From UBA7703 sp963667195 (GTDB lineage Bacteria > Bacillota > Clostridia > Christensenellales > CAG-138): 64,000 bases of DNA. The position numbers and the translations under genes are program-made. Each line of letters starts with the position of its first letter. Position 1 is the stretch's first letter. Of the stretch, positions 7,503 to 14,861 are shown piece after piece. Below the pieces are notes generated by a model. The model saw nothing but the letters and a program-made list of their open reading frames with translations. It made no database searches and was not told the DNA's origin. The stretch is from NCBI GenBank assembly GCA_963667195.1, contig OY762962.1, positions 1,798,001 to 1,862,000 on the forward strand, read 5' to 3'.

Positions 7503-8528
7503 ATGAAGCTCATCGACACAAAGGACGCCGTCGGCTATGTGCTCTGCCATGACCTGACGCGCATCGTTCCCGGGGAAAGCAAGGACGCGCAGTTTCGCAA
7601 GGGGCACGTCGTCACCGCGGACGACATCCCCATGCTGCTCTCGATGGGAAAAGACCACCTCTACGTTTGGGAAGTGGATGAAAACACCCTTCACGAAAAC
7701 GAGGCGGCGGATCTGCTCGCGCGGCTTTGCGAAAGCGAACACATGCGCAGAGGCGAAGTAAAAGAGGGCAAGATTGAGCTTTTCGCCACCGAGGACGGCG
7801 TATTCACCGTGGATGTGCCAAGGCTCGATGCGCTCAACGACTTGCCGGACATCATGGTTGCCACGCGGCACACCAACAGCACCGTCAGGGTCGGAGACAA
7901 GCTCGGCGGCACGCGGATCATTCCGCTGCTGATCGACCGCCGCAGAATCGAGGAAGCGCAGGCGCTCGTGGGCGCTGAACCGCTGATGAAGCTCACGCCG
8001 TTTCGAAAGAACCTCAAGGCGGGTATCGTTGTCACCGGAAACGAAGTCTTTCACGGCAGGATCACCGATAAGTTTACCCCCGTGGTCGAGAGAAAGCTCG
8101 CGGCATTCGGGGTTCCGCTGACCGAGCGGCGCGTGAGCGACGATAACCCGGAGCATATCGTGGCCGCGATCAACGAAGTGCGCGCATGCGGCGTGGATAT
8201 CGTGCTCTGCACGGGTGGCATGAGCGTCGATCCGGATGATCGCACGCCGGCCGCGATTCGCGACAGCGGCGCGAACATCATCACCTACGGCGCACCCGTG
8301 TTGCCGGGAGCGATGTTTCTACTGGGGTATTACGACGACGGCACACCCGTAATGGGCCTGCCGGGATGCGTGATGTATTCGCGCGCGTCGATCTTCGATA
8401 TTGTTTTACCCCGCGTGGTAGCGGGCATGCGCATTTCGCGCCGCGACCTGACGCGGCTCGGCAACGGCGGGCTGTGCCTGCAGTGCGAGGTTTGCACCTA
8501 TCCCAACTGCGGGTTCGGCAAGGAGTAG
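7503..8528 (+). CDS. MoeA-like molybdopterin-binding protein with a Cys-rich tail
   Basis: This 341-residue protein has a unique N-terminal half (about residues 1-170) and a MoCF/MogA-type pterin-binding domain (KAGIVVTGNEVFHGRI near residue 177, CTGGMSVDPDDRTP near 238, GLPGC near 286). It belongs to a family common in anaerobes with molybdate or CO-dehydrogenase type enzymes, and its exact step is unknown. The C-terminus ends in CLQCEVCTYPNCGFGKE, four closely spaced Cys that could bind metal or a cluster. It precedes modABC and appears to be translated from a leaderless mRNA. Confidence 0.82.
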   Translation: MKLIDTKDAVGYVLCHDLTRIVPGESKDAQFRKGHVVTADDIPMLLSMGKDHLYVWEVDENTLHENEAADLLARLCESEHMRRGEVKEGKIELFATEDGVFTVDVPRLDALNDLPDIMVATRHTNSTVRVGDKLGGTRIIPLLIDRRRIEEAQALVGAEPLMKLTPFRKNLKAGIVVTGNEVFHGRITDKFTPVVERKLAAFGVPLTERRVSDDNPEHIVAAINEVRACGVDIVLCTGGMSVDPDDRTPAAIRDSGANIITYGAPVLPGAMFLLGYYDDGTPVMGLPGCVMYSRASIFDIVLPRVVAGMRISRRDLTRLGNGGLCLQCEVCTYPNCGFGKE

Positions 8529-8530
8529 CG

Positions 8531-8590
8531 GAGCGGGATTCGATCCGCTCACTCTATCTGTTAGATGGCTCACGCGAAGGCATTCGCGTA
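8531..8590 (+). promoter_or_regulatory. Three consecutive hairpins in the modA leader
   Basis: In the 94 nt before modA there are GAGCGG/CCGCTC (8531-8550), ATCT/AGAT (about 8556-8566) and ACGCGAA/TTCGCGT (8572-8589). No U-run follows, so this is not a simple terminator. It may stabilise or control modA mRNA. I could not match it to a known molybdenum-related riboswitch. Confidence 0.45.
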
Positions 8591-8622
8591 CCATATATCA
8601 ATCATGTGAGAGGATCGAAACT

Positions 8623-9540
8623 ATGAAAAAATGGATTGCCCTGTTGAGTGCCATCCTGATGATGGCGATGCTCGGCGCTTGCGCCACCGCAACCACGCCC
8701 GTTGCAACCGAAGCCCCTGCCGCGACCGCGACCGAGGCCGTGACAGAGGCACCCGCGGCGACGCCCGAACCGACAGTTGCCCCGCTGGAAGCCGCCGAGG
8801 TGCAGCTGTTTATCGCGGCGAGCCTGGAAGGCGCGTTCAAGGAGATCATCCCGCTGTACAACGCGACCCAGCCGAACGTGAAGATCACCTATAATGCAGA
8901 TAGCTCCGGCACGCTGCTCACGCAGGTTCAGGAAGGCTTTGCCTGTGATGTCTTCTTCTCGGCGGCAACAAGCCAGGTCAAGACGCTGGAGGAGCAGGGC
9001 TTCATGATCGCGGGTTCGCGCGTGGATCTGCTGTGCAATAAGCTCGCGCTGATCACCCTCAAGGGCAGCGGCACGGCCGTTACCGGCTTTGCCGATCTTT
9101 CGAAGGCCAAGAGCATCGCGCTTGCGGACGGAAGCGTCCCCGCGGGCAAGTATACGCGTCAGCTCCTGATCAAACTCGGCGTTCTGGACGGCACGAAGGA
9201 AGCCAAGGACTACACGACGGCGGATGTCTCCAAGGCGCTCGGCGGCGTGGAGATCAACGAATGCAGCAACGTCAGCAAGGTGAAAGAAGCGGTCAAGGAA
9301 GGCTCCAACGAAGTCGGCACCGTGTATTATTCCGACGCCTACTCGGTCAAGGACGACGTGGATATCCTCGAAGTGGCGGACACCTCGCTCACGGGCGACA
9401 TCATCTACCCCGTTTGTCGCGTGAACAATGCTGCTGCTACGGCGGCGGAGACCGCGGCTGCGGACGATTTCATCGCTTTCCTCCAGACGGACGCGGTGAA
9501 GGCCATCTTTGAAAAGTACATGTTCATCATCAACAAATAA
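8623..9540 (+). CDS. modA: Molybdate ABC transporter substrate-binding lipoprotein ModA
   Basis: Captures molybdate (or tungstate) outside the membrane for ModBC. The lipobox MLGAC gives lipidated Cys20, followed by a Thr/Glu/Pro/Ala linker to about residue 57. The binding domain begins QLFIAASLEGAFKEI and contains SSGTLLTQVQEG and FACDVFFSAATSQ, as in ModA. Length 305. It begins a three-gene modABC unit, 94 nt after the pterin-binding gene. Confidence 0.92.
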   Translation: MKKWIALLSAILMMAMLGACATATTPVATEAPAATATEAVTEAPAATPEPTVAPLEAAEVQLFIAASLEGAFKEIIPLYNATQPNVKITYNADSSGTLLTQVQEGFACDVFFSAATSQVKTLEEQGFMIAGSRVDLLCNKLALITLKGSGTAVTGFADLSKAKSIALADGSVPAGKYTRQLLIKLGVLDGTKEAKDYTTADVSKALGGVEINECSNVSKVKEAVKEGSNEVGTVYYSDAYSVKDDVDILEVADTSLTGDIIYPVCRVNNAAATAAETAAADDFIAFLQTDAVKAIFEKYMFIINK

Positions 9541-9579
9541 GCCTTAGTTTTGTGATCGGTACCAGCAATCACAATCAAC

Positions 9580-9614
9580 GCCCGCCGTCATCTATTTTGG
9601 CGGCGGGCCGTTTC
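9580..9614 (+). terminator. Hairpin after modA
   Basis: GCCCGCCG (9580-9587) pairs with CGGCGGGC (9601-9608); only a short CGTTTC follows, so termination is probably partial. Such stems often lower expression of permease genes relative to the binding protein. Confidence 0.5.
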
Positions 9615-9644
9615 ATTCTTTGTTCGATTCCGCTAATCGATTTA

Positions 9645-9653
9645 TGGTATGAT
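9645..9653 (+). promoter_or_regulatory. Possible internal extended -10 promoter before modB
   Basis: TGGTATGAT gives an extended -10 with TATGAT at 9648-9653; no good -35 is visible. It could supply modBC independently of modA. Confidence 0.35.
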
Positions 9654-9684
9654 GAATTTGGTTTGAATCACCCAAAGGAGCCAG

Positions 9685-10392
9685 ATGATGCAGGAGATTT
9701 GGGATATCTTCAAGACACTCGACTACAGTCCGCTCTGGATTTCGCTCAAAACGGGGCTGGTCGCGACCGTAATCTGCTTTTTCCTCGGCGTGTGGACGGC
9801 GCGGTGCGTCATGCACATGGGCAAGCGCGCAAAGGCGTTTGTGGATGGGCTGTTGACGCTGCCGATGGTGCTGCCGCCGACGGTTGCGGGCTTCTTCCTG
9901 CTGCTGATCTTCAGCCTCCGCCGCCCGATCGGCACATTTTTGTATCAGGAGTTGTCCATCAAGGTGGTGCAGACGTGGCTTGGCTGCATCCTCGCCGCGG
10001 GCGTGATCGCGTTTCCGCTGATGTATCGAAACGCGAGAGCAGCGTTTGAACAGGTGGATATCGAACTCATCTACGCGGGTCGCACGCTGGGTATGAGCGA
10101 ACGCGCGATCTTCTGGCGCGTGGTGCTGCCCTCGGCAGGGCCCGGCGTGGTCAGCGGAACGATTCTCACGTTTGCCCGCGCGCTCGGCGAATATGGAGCC
10201 ACCAGCATGCTCGCGGGGAACATCGCGGGCAAGACGGGCACGATCTCGCAGCGCATCGCGATGGTGATTCAAAACGGAGATTATGTCACCGCAGGGCTTT
10301 GGGTTGCGATCATTTTGCTGATCTCGTTTGGCATCGTGGTGCTCATGAATCTCTTTGCCGATTCAAAGATGAAGAACATCAAAAAATGGTGA
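9685..10392 (+). CDS. modB: Molybdate ABC transporter permease ModB
   Basis: The 235-residue inner-membrane permease has about five hydrophobic segments and the cytoplasmic EAA-type coupling loop ERAIFWRVVLPSAGPGVVSG with the following ARALGEYGATSML, diagnostic for ModB/CysU-type permeases. AAAGGAG precedes the ATG at 9685. modC follows after 42 nt. Confidence 0.92.
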   Translation: MMQEIWDIFKTLDYSPLWISLKTGLVATVICFFLGVWTARCVMHMGKRAKAFVDGLLTLPMVLPPTVAGFFLLLIFSLRRPIGTFLYQELSIKVVQTWLGCILAAGVIAFPLMYRNARAAFEQVDIELIYAGRTLGMSERAIFWRVVLPSAGPGVVSGTILTFARALGEYGATSMLAGNIAGKTGTISQRIAMVIQNGDYVTAGLWVAIILLISFGIVVLMNLFADSKMKNIKKW

Positions 10393-10434
10393 CAAGACCG
10401 GAGAAACCGATCTCGAAATAAAACGGGAGGGAAC

Positions 10435-11496
10435 ATGTCCTTAACCGTAGATATCATCAAACGTTTACAGGGGTTCACGCTCAACGTCTCGTTTACAGCG
10501 GAGGCGGGTGTGACCGCGCTCTTGGGAGCAAGCGGCAGCGGAAAAAGCATGACGCTGAGGTGCATTGCGGGCGTAGAACGCCCGGACGAGGGCAGCATCG
10601 TGCTCGACGGCCGCGTGCTCTACGATTCCAAAGCGAAGATTGATCTGCCACCGCAAGCGCGCAAGGTAGGCTATCTCTTTCAGCGGTATGCGCTGTTTCC
10701 CAATATGACCGTGCTGCAAAACATCGATGCGGGGCTTTCGCTCGTGCGGGATGCGCGCGTGCGAAAGACGAAGCGCGAGAGCCTGATCTCCCGCTTTCAC
10801 TTAAACGGGCTGGAGGAGCGGCTACCGCGCGAGCTCTCAGGTGGGCAAATGCAGCGCGTTGCGCTTTGCAGGATGCTCGCGGGTGAGCCGGAGGCGATCC
10901 TGCTCGACGAGCCGTTTGCAGCGCTAGACAGCCACCTTCGTTGGCAGATGGAGTCGGAGGTCAAGCAGACGCTTGCCGAGTTCCCGGGCGCGGCGCTGCT
11001 GGTGTCGCACGACCGCGGCGAAGTCTACCGCATGAGCCGGCGCGTCTGCGTGCTCAACGAGGGTGTGAGCGAGCCCGCGACAGATACGGCGGAGCTCTTT
11101 GCGCACCCGCGGACGCTGCAATCCGCGCTGATCACCGGCTGCAAGAACTGCGCACCCGCGAGCCTCACACAGACGGGTCAGTTATTCGTTCCGTCCTGGA
11201 ACGCCGTGCTTGCCTGCGATGGTGCGGAGGCGAGTGGCATCACCCACGCGGGCATTCGCGCGCACTTCGTCGTGCCCTGCGCCGAAGATGCGGAGAACGC
11301 GCTGCTCTGCCAGATCGTGCATGCGGAGGACGACGTGTTTTCCCGCGTGCTGACGCTGCTTCCGCGCGGAGGAACCGCCACGATTCGCGCGGAGATGGGG
11401 AAATCGGACGCAAGCGCGTTTGCGGTCGGCAGCGAGGCGTGGTTCCGCCTGCCGAGGGAGCACGTGATGCTGCTAATGGAAACGCACAACAGCTAG
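10435..11496 (+). CDS. modC: Molybdate ABC transporter ATP-binding protein ModC
   Basis: Walker A GASGSGKS (about residues 31-38), signature LSGGQMQR (about 133), Walker B AILLDEPFAAL (about 153) and the switch His in LLVSHDRGE are all present. The C-terminal third (about 285-353) fits the TOBE/Mop-type oxyanion-binding region of ModC. At 353 residues it is a normal length. GGGAGGG precedes the ATG. Confidence 0.92.
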   Translation: MSLTVDIIKRLQGFTLNVSFTAEAGVTALLGASGSGKSMTLRCIAGVERPDEGSIVLDGRVLYDSKAKIDLPPQARKVGYLFQRYALFPNMTVLQNIDAGLSLVRDARVRKTKRESLISRFHLNGLEERLPRELSGGQMQRVALCRMLAGEPEAILLDEPFAALDSHLRWQMESEVKQTLAEFPGAALLVSHDRGEVYRMSRRVCVLNEGVSEPATDTAELFAHPRTLQSALITGCKNCAPASLTQTGQLFVPSWNAVLACDGAEASGITHAGIRAHFVVPCAEDAENALLCQIVHAEDDVFSRVLTLLPRGGTATIRAEMGKSDASAFAVGSEAWFRLPREHVMLLMETHNS

Positions 11497-11558
11497 CCGA
11501 AACGGCGGGGGACTGCTATACTGAAACCATTCCGGATATGATGCAGGAGGAAGATACG

Positions 11559-12065
11559 ATGTTCAAGGCATCTGTGATCACGGTCAGCGACAAAGGCTCT
11601 CGCGGAGAGCGCGAGGATACCTCGGGTCCGCTCGCGGCGAGCCTCTTACAACAGGCGGGGTATGAGGTGATTGCGGTCACCATTGTGCCGGACGAGCAGC
11701 CGCTGATCGAGGCGGAGCTCAAGCGGCACGCAGATGAGCTGGGTTCAAACCTGATCCTCACCAGCGGCGGAACGGGCTTTAGTAAGCGGGATGTCACGCC
11801 GGAGGCGACAATTGCCGTCTGTGAGCGCATGGCGCCCGGAATTCCGGAGGCGATGCGCGCCTATTGCCTCAACATTACCAACCGCGCGATGCTTTCGCGT
11901 GCGCAGGCGGGGTTGTATCACGATTCCCTGATCGTCAACCTGCCCGGTAGTCCCAAGGCGGTGCGCGAGAATCTCGAGCCGGTTCTGCCCGCGCTGGAGC
12001 ATGGGCTACAGATGCTCCTCGGCACCAAAAACGAGTGCGCAAGTGAACCGAAAGCGCACGTATAA
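11559..12065 (+). CDS. mogA: Molybdopterin adenylyltransferase MogA/MoaB
   Basis: Adenylylates molybdopterin before Mo insertion by MoeA. The 168-residue protein is a single MoCF-binding domain: SVITVSDKGSRGEREDTSG, TSGGTGFSKRDVTPEAT and VNLPGSPKAVRENL. The frame is open far upstream, but AGGAGG 8 nt before the ATG at 11559 and the family start (MFKASVITVSDKG) fix the gene. It ends the Mo cluster; the terminator beyond it serves the opposite strand. Confidence 0.92.
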   Translation: MFKASVITVSDKGSRGEREDTSGPLAASLLQQAGYEVIAVTIVPDEQPLIEAELKRHADELGSNLILTSGGTGFSKRDVTPEATIAVCERMAPGIPEAMRAYCLNITNRAMLSRAQAGLYHDSLIVNLPGSPKAVRENLEPVLPALEHGLQMLLGTKNECASEPKAHV

Positions 12066-12093
12066 TTTGGTCGATTCAGAAAAACGTCAGAAC

Positions 12094-12124
12094 GAAAAAA
12101 ACGAGCGCCCTTGATAGGGCGCTC
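12094..12124 (-). terminator. Terminator of the DUF5684-like gene
   Basis: Read on the minus strand, GAGCGCCC pairs with GGGCGCTC (12124-12117 with 12110-12103), followed by a run of T. On the plus strand the hairpin lacks a T-run, so it serves mainly the minus-strand gene, although it also lies just behind mogA. Confidence 0.8.
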
Positions 12125-12148
12125 GCCGTGGTTTTGGTGCCGGTCTTG

Positions 12149-12526
12149 TTATGCGCTCTGCGGAACGCCCAGATACTCGGATTTGTCAAACGCGAGGATG
12201 CAGTAGAAGATGATGCTCAGGAAGATGAGGCCGACCGCGAAGCCGCCGCTCTTGCCAAAGGCTTTTGCGAGTTTCACCATGGTGATGATCGCAAACACGA
12301 TGTTCGCAATCGGGATCAAGAGGAACAGGAACTTCCAGCCGTTGCCCCAGGTGATCTCAAAGAGCACGTAGATGTTGTAGAACGGGATGATTGCGGCCCA
12401 ACCGGGTTTGCCCGCCTTTTCGAAGATCTTCCACATGGCGACGATTGCCAGAACCGCGAACGCCAAACTCAGAAACGTCATACCCGGGCTTGGCTTTGCA
12501 TAGTAATCGTAGTAGTAGTTTTCCAT
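12149..12526 (-). CDS. Small integral membrane protein, DUF5684-like
   Basis: The 125-residue protein has a Tyr-rich N-terminus (MENYYYDYYAKPSPG) and about three to four hydrophobic segments with the sequence KIFEKAGKPGWAAIIPFYN, then IYVLFEITWGNGW. That GWAAIIP.YN pattern is characteristic of the DUF5684 family of uncharacterised membrane proteins. The start at 12526 has AGGGGGA 8 nt upstream; the open frame beyond it lacks homology. An extended -10 (TGGTATACT, 12577-12569) lies upstream. Confidence 0.75.
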   Translation of the reverse strand: MENYYYDYYAKPSPGMTFLSLAFAVLAIVAMWKIFEKAGKPGWAAIIPFYNIYVLFEITWGNGWKFLFLLIPIANIVFAIITMVKLAKAFGKSGGFAVGLIFLSIIFYCILAFDKSEYLGVPQSA

Positions 12527-12675
12527 AAACAAATCCCCCTTCAAGTTATATGGATTTTTCGTAACTTGAGTATACCACTTTGGTGCAAAAAGAAAAGATT
12601 GAACTGTGAGTAGGTCACGATAATTCTTTTTGAATAAATAAACAACACGAGTGATAATAATCAACTCACGATGCA

Positions 12676-12703
12676 TTGACAACAGCCGCAAAATGAGTAT
12701 GCT
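12676..12703 (+). promoter_or_regulatory. Promoter of the 12742 membrane protein
   Basis: TTGACA (12676-12681), 16 nt, TATGCT (12698-12703), leaving a leader of about 30 nt with GGAGGG before the start codon. Confidence 0.65.
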
Positions 12704-12741
12704 TGATGTGTCACATCGAACATCATATCAGGAGGGAAATC

Positions 12742-13383
12742 ATGTCCGCATATTCCATCAGTGCGCTGGAGATACTTCGAAATCCCGCGCTCACACTCAA
12801 GTGGTACGTTGTACCAATGTTGCTTGTCGTTATGTACGTCTACAACAAAGAGATTTCCGCGAAGAACTGGAACGTCGTGCTCGGCGGAGCCGCTCTCTGG
12901 GGCATGGACCTGTTCAACGAAATCTGGAACAGCATCGTCTTCCATGCGACGGGGTTTGCACCCGTTTGGGGGACTCCCACCGGCGTTGGAGACACGGCGC
13001 TGCTGCTGCTGATCGGCTACAACATCGAGATTTCGTTCATGTTCGCGATGATGGGTATCGTCGTCTGTCTGACGCTGCCGAAAGACCCCAAGGCGAAGAT
13101 TCTCGGCATCAACAACCGCGTGTTCATGGCGGTGATCTATACCACGCTCGCGGTGTGCATCGAGTGCTTCCTCAACTATGCGGGTCTGCTCACGTGGGAG
13201 TATCCGTGGTGGAGCCGCTCCTGCCCGTACCTCGTGTGGCTGATCGGCTACCTGCCGTTCTTCACGATGGCGTTTGTCGTGCACGATATGAAGAAGATGA
13301 AGAACAAATTCATCGCACTCGGCATCATCTTCGGCGTGGACATCCTCTCGTTGGTGGTGTTCGGGCTGATGGGGTGGATGTAA
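12742..13383 (+). CDS. Unknown multi-pass membrane protein
   Basis: A 213-residue protein with about six or seven hydrophobic segments and few charged loops (MYVYNKEISAKNW, WGMDLFNEIWNS, PWWSRSCPYLVW). I do not recognise the family. GGAGGG lies 5 nt before the ATG at 12742. It has its own promoter and terminator, so it is a single-gene unit. Confidence 0.75.
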   Translation: MSAYSISALEILRNPALTLKWYVVPMLLVVMYVYNKEISAKNWNVVLGGAALWGMDLFNEIWNSIVFHATGFAPVWGTPTGVGDTALLLLIGYNIEISFMFAMMGIVVCLTLPKDPKAKILGINNRVFMAVIYTTLAVCIECFLNYAGLLTWEYPWWSRSCPYLVWLIGYLPFFTMAFVVHDMKKMKNKFIALGIIFGVDILSLVVFGLMGWM

Positions 13384-13413
13384 GCATTGCTCATTAAGAT
13401 TACGTATAAGAAG

Positions 13414-13443
13414 CAGGACAGGGTTCGCCTTGTCCTGTTTTTT
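13414..13443 (+). terminator. Terminator after the 12742 gene
   Basis: CAGGACA (13414-13420) pairs with TGTCCTG (13431-13437), followed by six or more T. Confidence 0.85.
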
Positions 13444-13489
13444 GAATAGACGGAAAAACAAATTGATAGTAAAATACACATAAATACGC

Positions 13490-13518
13490 TTGAAATCATC
13501 ATTTCCTGCGATTTGTAT
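13490..13518 (+). promoter_or_regulatory. Possible promoter of the 13570-14626 pair
   Basis: TTGAAA (13490-13495), 17 nt, TTGTAT (13513-13518). The -10 is only a moderate match. Confidence 0.4.
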
Positions 13519-13569
13519 CGAAGTTAGTGGTATCTCGGGAAAATAAGGCGGTTTGATCGGAGAAGGAAC

Positions 13570-13989
13570 ATGCAATACATGCTCGATTACTTAGAGGTAA
13601 ACGGCATCTTGCTTGCGTTTGCTTTACTCATGTTTGGAGTAGCTTCCTTTTACATGATTCGAAAAGCAATTCGCGCGAAATATCTCCTTTGGCCATATCT
13701 ACGAGCGGCGATTGTTGTGCTCTATTTTTCGATTTTTCCGATCTTGCTGATTGGCCCAACAGCCGCGATGACTTGCGATGCGATCACGCATCATACGGTA
13801 GAGGAAACAATCGTTGTTGCGGGATTTGACGGAGACAATCGAACGGATTGGATCATCAGCGGAAAAACGAAATATGTGATTCAGGAAGAGGATCTGGAGA
13901 GCAACGATATCAGGATTGGAGATCGACTCCATATCGTCAGCAGCAAATGCGCGCATTTTATATTTGAAGTAGAGAATTTGGATGATTGA
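13570..13989 (+). CDS. Unknown small protein with two N-terminal membrane segments
   Basis: 139 residues: two hydrophobic segments (about 11-30 and 43-65) followed by an extracellular-looking domain (TDWIISGKTKYVIQEEDLES, GDRLHIVSSKCAHFIFEVE). No family recognised. The end overlaps the longest possible reading of the next ORF by 8 nt, so the two are probably co-transcribed. The pair is noticeably more AT-rich than its surroundings. Confidence 0.65.
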   Translation: MQYMLDYLEVNGILLAFALLMFGVASFYMIRKAIRAKYLLWPYLRAAIVVLYFSIFPILLIGPTAAMTCDAITHHTVEETIVVAGFDGDNRTDWIISGKTKYVIQEEDLESNDIRIGDRLHIVSSKCAHFIFEVENLDD

Positions 13990-14017
13990 ATCTGAGCACA
14001 ACGGTGAAAAGGGAACG

Positions 14018-14626
14018 ATGAGAACGACTATCAAAGCAATCAACACTTGGAAATACTACTATGCGGTTTACACGCAGATAGTTCTGCTTGCGATTGTTGT
14101 TTTCCTGATCATAACAGAAACGGATAATACAGTATTCTTTGTAATGCTGGGACTGCTATTGGCTGCGGGCTTGATGTTCTTTGGCGTGGCTGGCGCGTTC
14201 ATTACCACCCGCGTCAAACTCAGCAAAGAAGGATTTGTTCAGACTTGCTTGTTTGGACTCAGACGATATGAAGTCAAGTGGGAAGAATGTATCGGATATG
14301 TATTTGTCTTTACTCAAATGCAGGTTTATACGACTCCATTTATCCTTTTCTCGAAGGAATGGGCATATAAAGGAATCAATCAAGATGGTACATTCGACTG
14401 GGAGTATTATCGTTTTGAGCCGGGGCATTATTCAAACCCCAGAGTTGGACGAGACCTTTGTCAATTAGAATATACACTGAAGATGTATCAAATACTTCGG
14501 GAGTATTTGCCGGAGCATATCCGAAAAGAGCTGGATGAGCAGACGAATGCTTTTCAGGAAGCGCTGCCGGTTATCTCGCCGTACGTGAAGGCGAAAAACT
14601 TCTTCGGCATCGGCAAGAAGAAGTAG
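14018..14626 (+). CDS. Unknown membrane protein with two segments and a PH-like C-terminal domain
   Basis: About 202 residues. Two hydrophobic segments (about 14-33 and 40-60) precede a soluble region beginning TTRVKLSKEGFVQTCLFGLRR, split as TTRVKLSKEGFVQ and LFGLRRYEVKWEECIGY, a pattern seen in bacterial PH-like (YdbS/DUF304-type) domains; this match is tentative. I chose ATG 14018 because AAAAGGGA lies just upstream; an in-frame ATG at 13982 overlaps the preceding gene. The C-terminus is basic (GIGKKK). Function unknown. Confidence 0.65.
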   Translation: MRTTIKAINTWKYYYAVYTQIVLLAIVVFLIITETDNTVFFVMLGLLLAAGLMFFGVAGAFITTRVKLSKEGFVQTCLFGLRRYEVKWEECIGYVFVFTQMQVYTTPFILFSKEWAYKGINQDGTFDWEYYRFEPGHYSNPRVGRDLCQLEYTLKMYQILREYLPEHIRKELDEQTNAFQEALPVISPYVKAKNFFGIGKKK

Positions 14627-14680
14627 AGAATTGAGATGAACAAAAGACGCTCCATCCCAAGAGTCCTCAGCCCATCGTCA

Positions 14681-14715
14681 AACCCCGTGTTTCAAGCGAG
14701 ACATGGGGTTTTCCA
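14681..14715 (+). terminator. Terminator after the 14018 gene
   Basis: AACCCCGTGTTTC (14681-14693) pairs with GAGACATGGGGTT (14698-14710), with two mismatches, then TTCC. Confidence 0.65.
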
Positions 14716-14738
14716 TTCCGGATGTACCCTAAAGCATA

Positions 14739-14752
14739 CGAACATATGTACG
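14739..14752 (+). promoter_or_regulatory. SOS (LexA/DinR) box of the Y-family polymerase operon
   Basis: CGAACATATGTACG differs at one base from the Bacillus-type consensus CGAACRNRYGTTCG and abuts the -35 element. A weaker related sequence (CGGACATACGTG, 14799-14810) lies downstream of the promoter. Confidence 0.65.
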
Positions 14753-14781
14753 TTGACAAGAAAGTTTCCTCAGTATAAAAT
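14753..14781 (+). promoter_or_regulatory. Promoter of the Y-family polymerase operon
   Basis: TTGACA (14753-14758), 17 nt, TAAAAT (14776-14781); the adjoining SOS box implies LexA repression. Confidence 0.75.
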
Positions 14782-14861
14782 ATGATTATACGATCAAACG
14801 GACATACGTGAAGCGGTTGGACCGATCAATCTATGTTTTTTGAGGCAACCGGAGAAGAAAC

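Noticed and set aside
8531..8550. tRNA T-arm-like sequence (GGGATTCGATCC)
   Set aside because: Only a stem with TTCGATCC; upstream is coding sequence and no acceptor or anticodon stem can be formed.
10941..11558. N-terminal extension of mogA inside modC
   Set aside because: Another frame of modC; MogA homology and its ribosome binding site begin at 11559.
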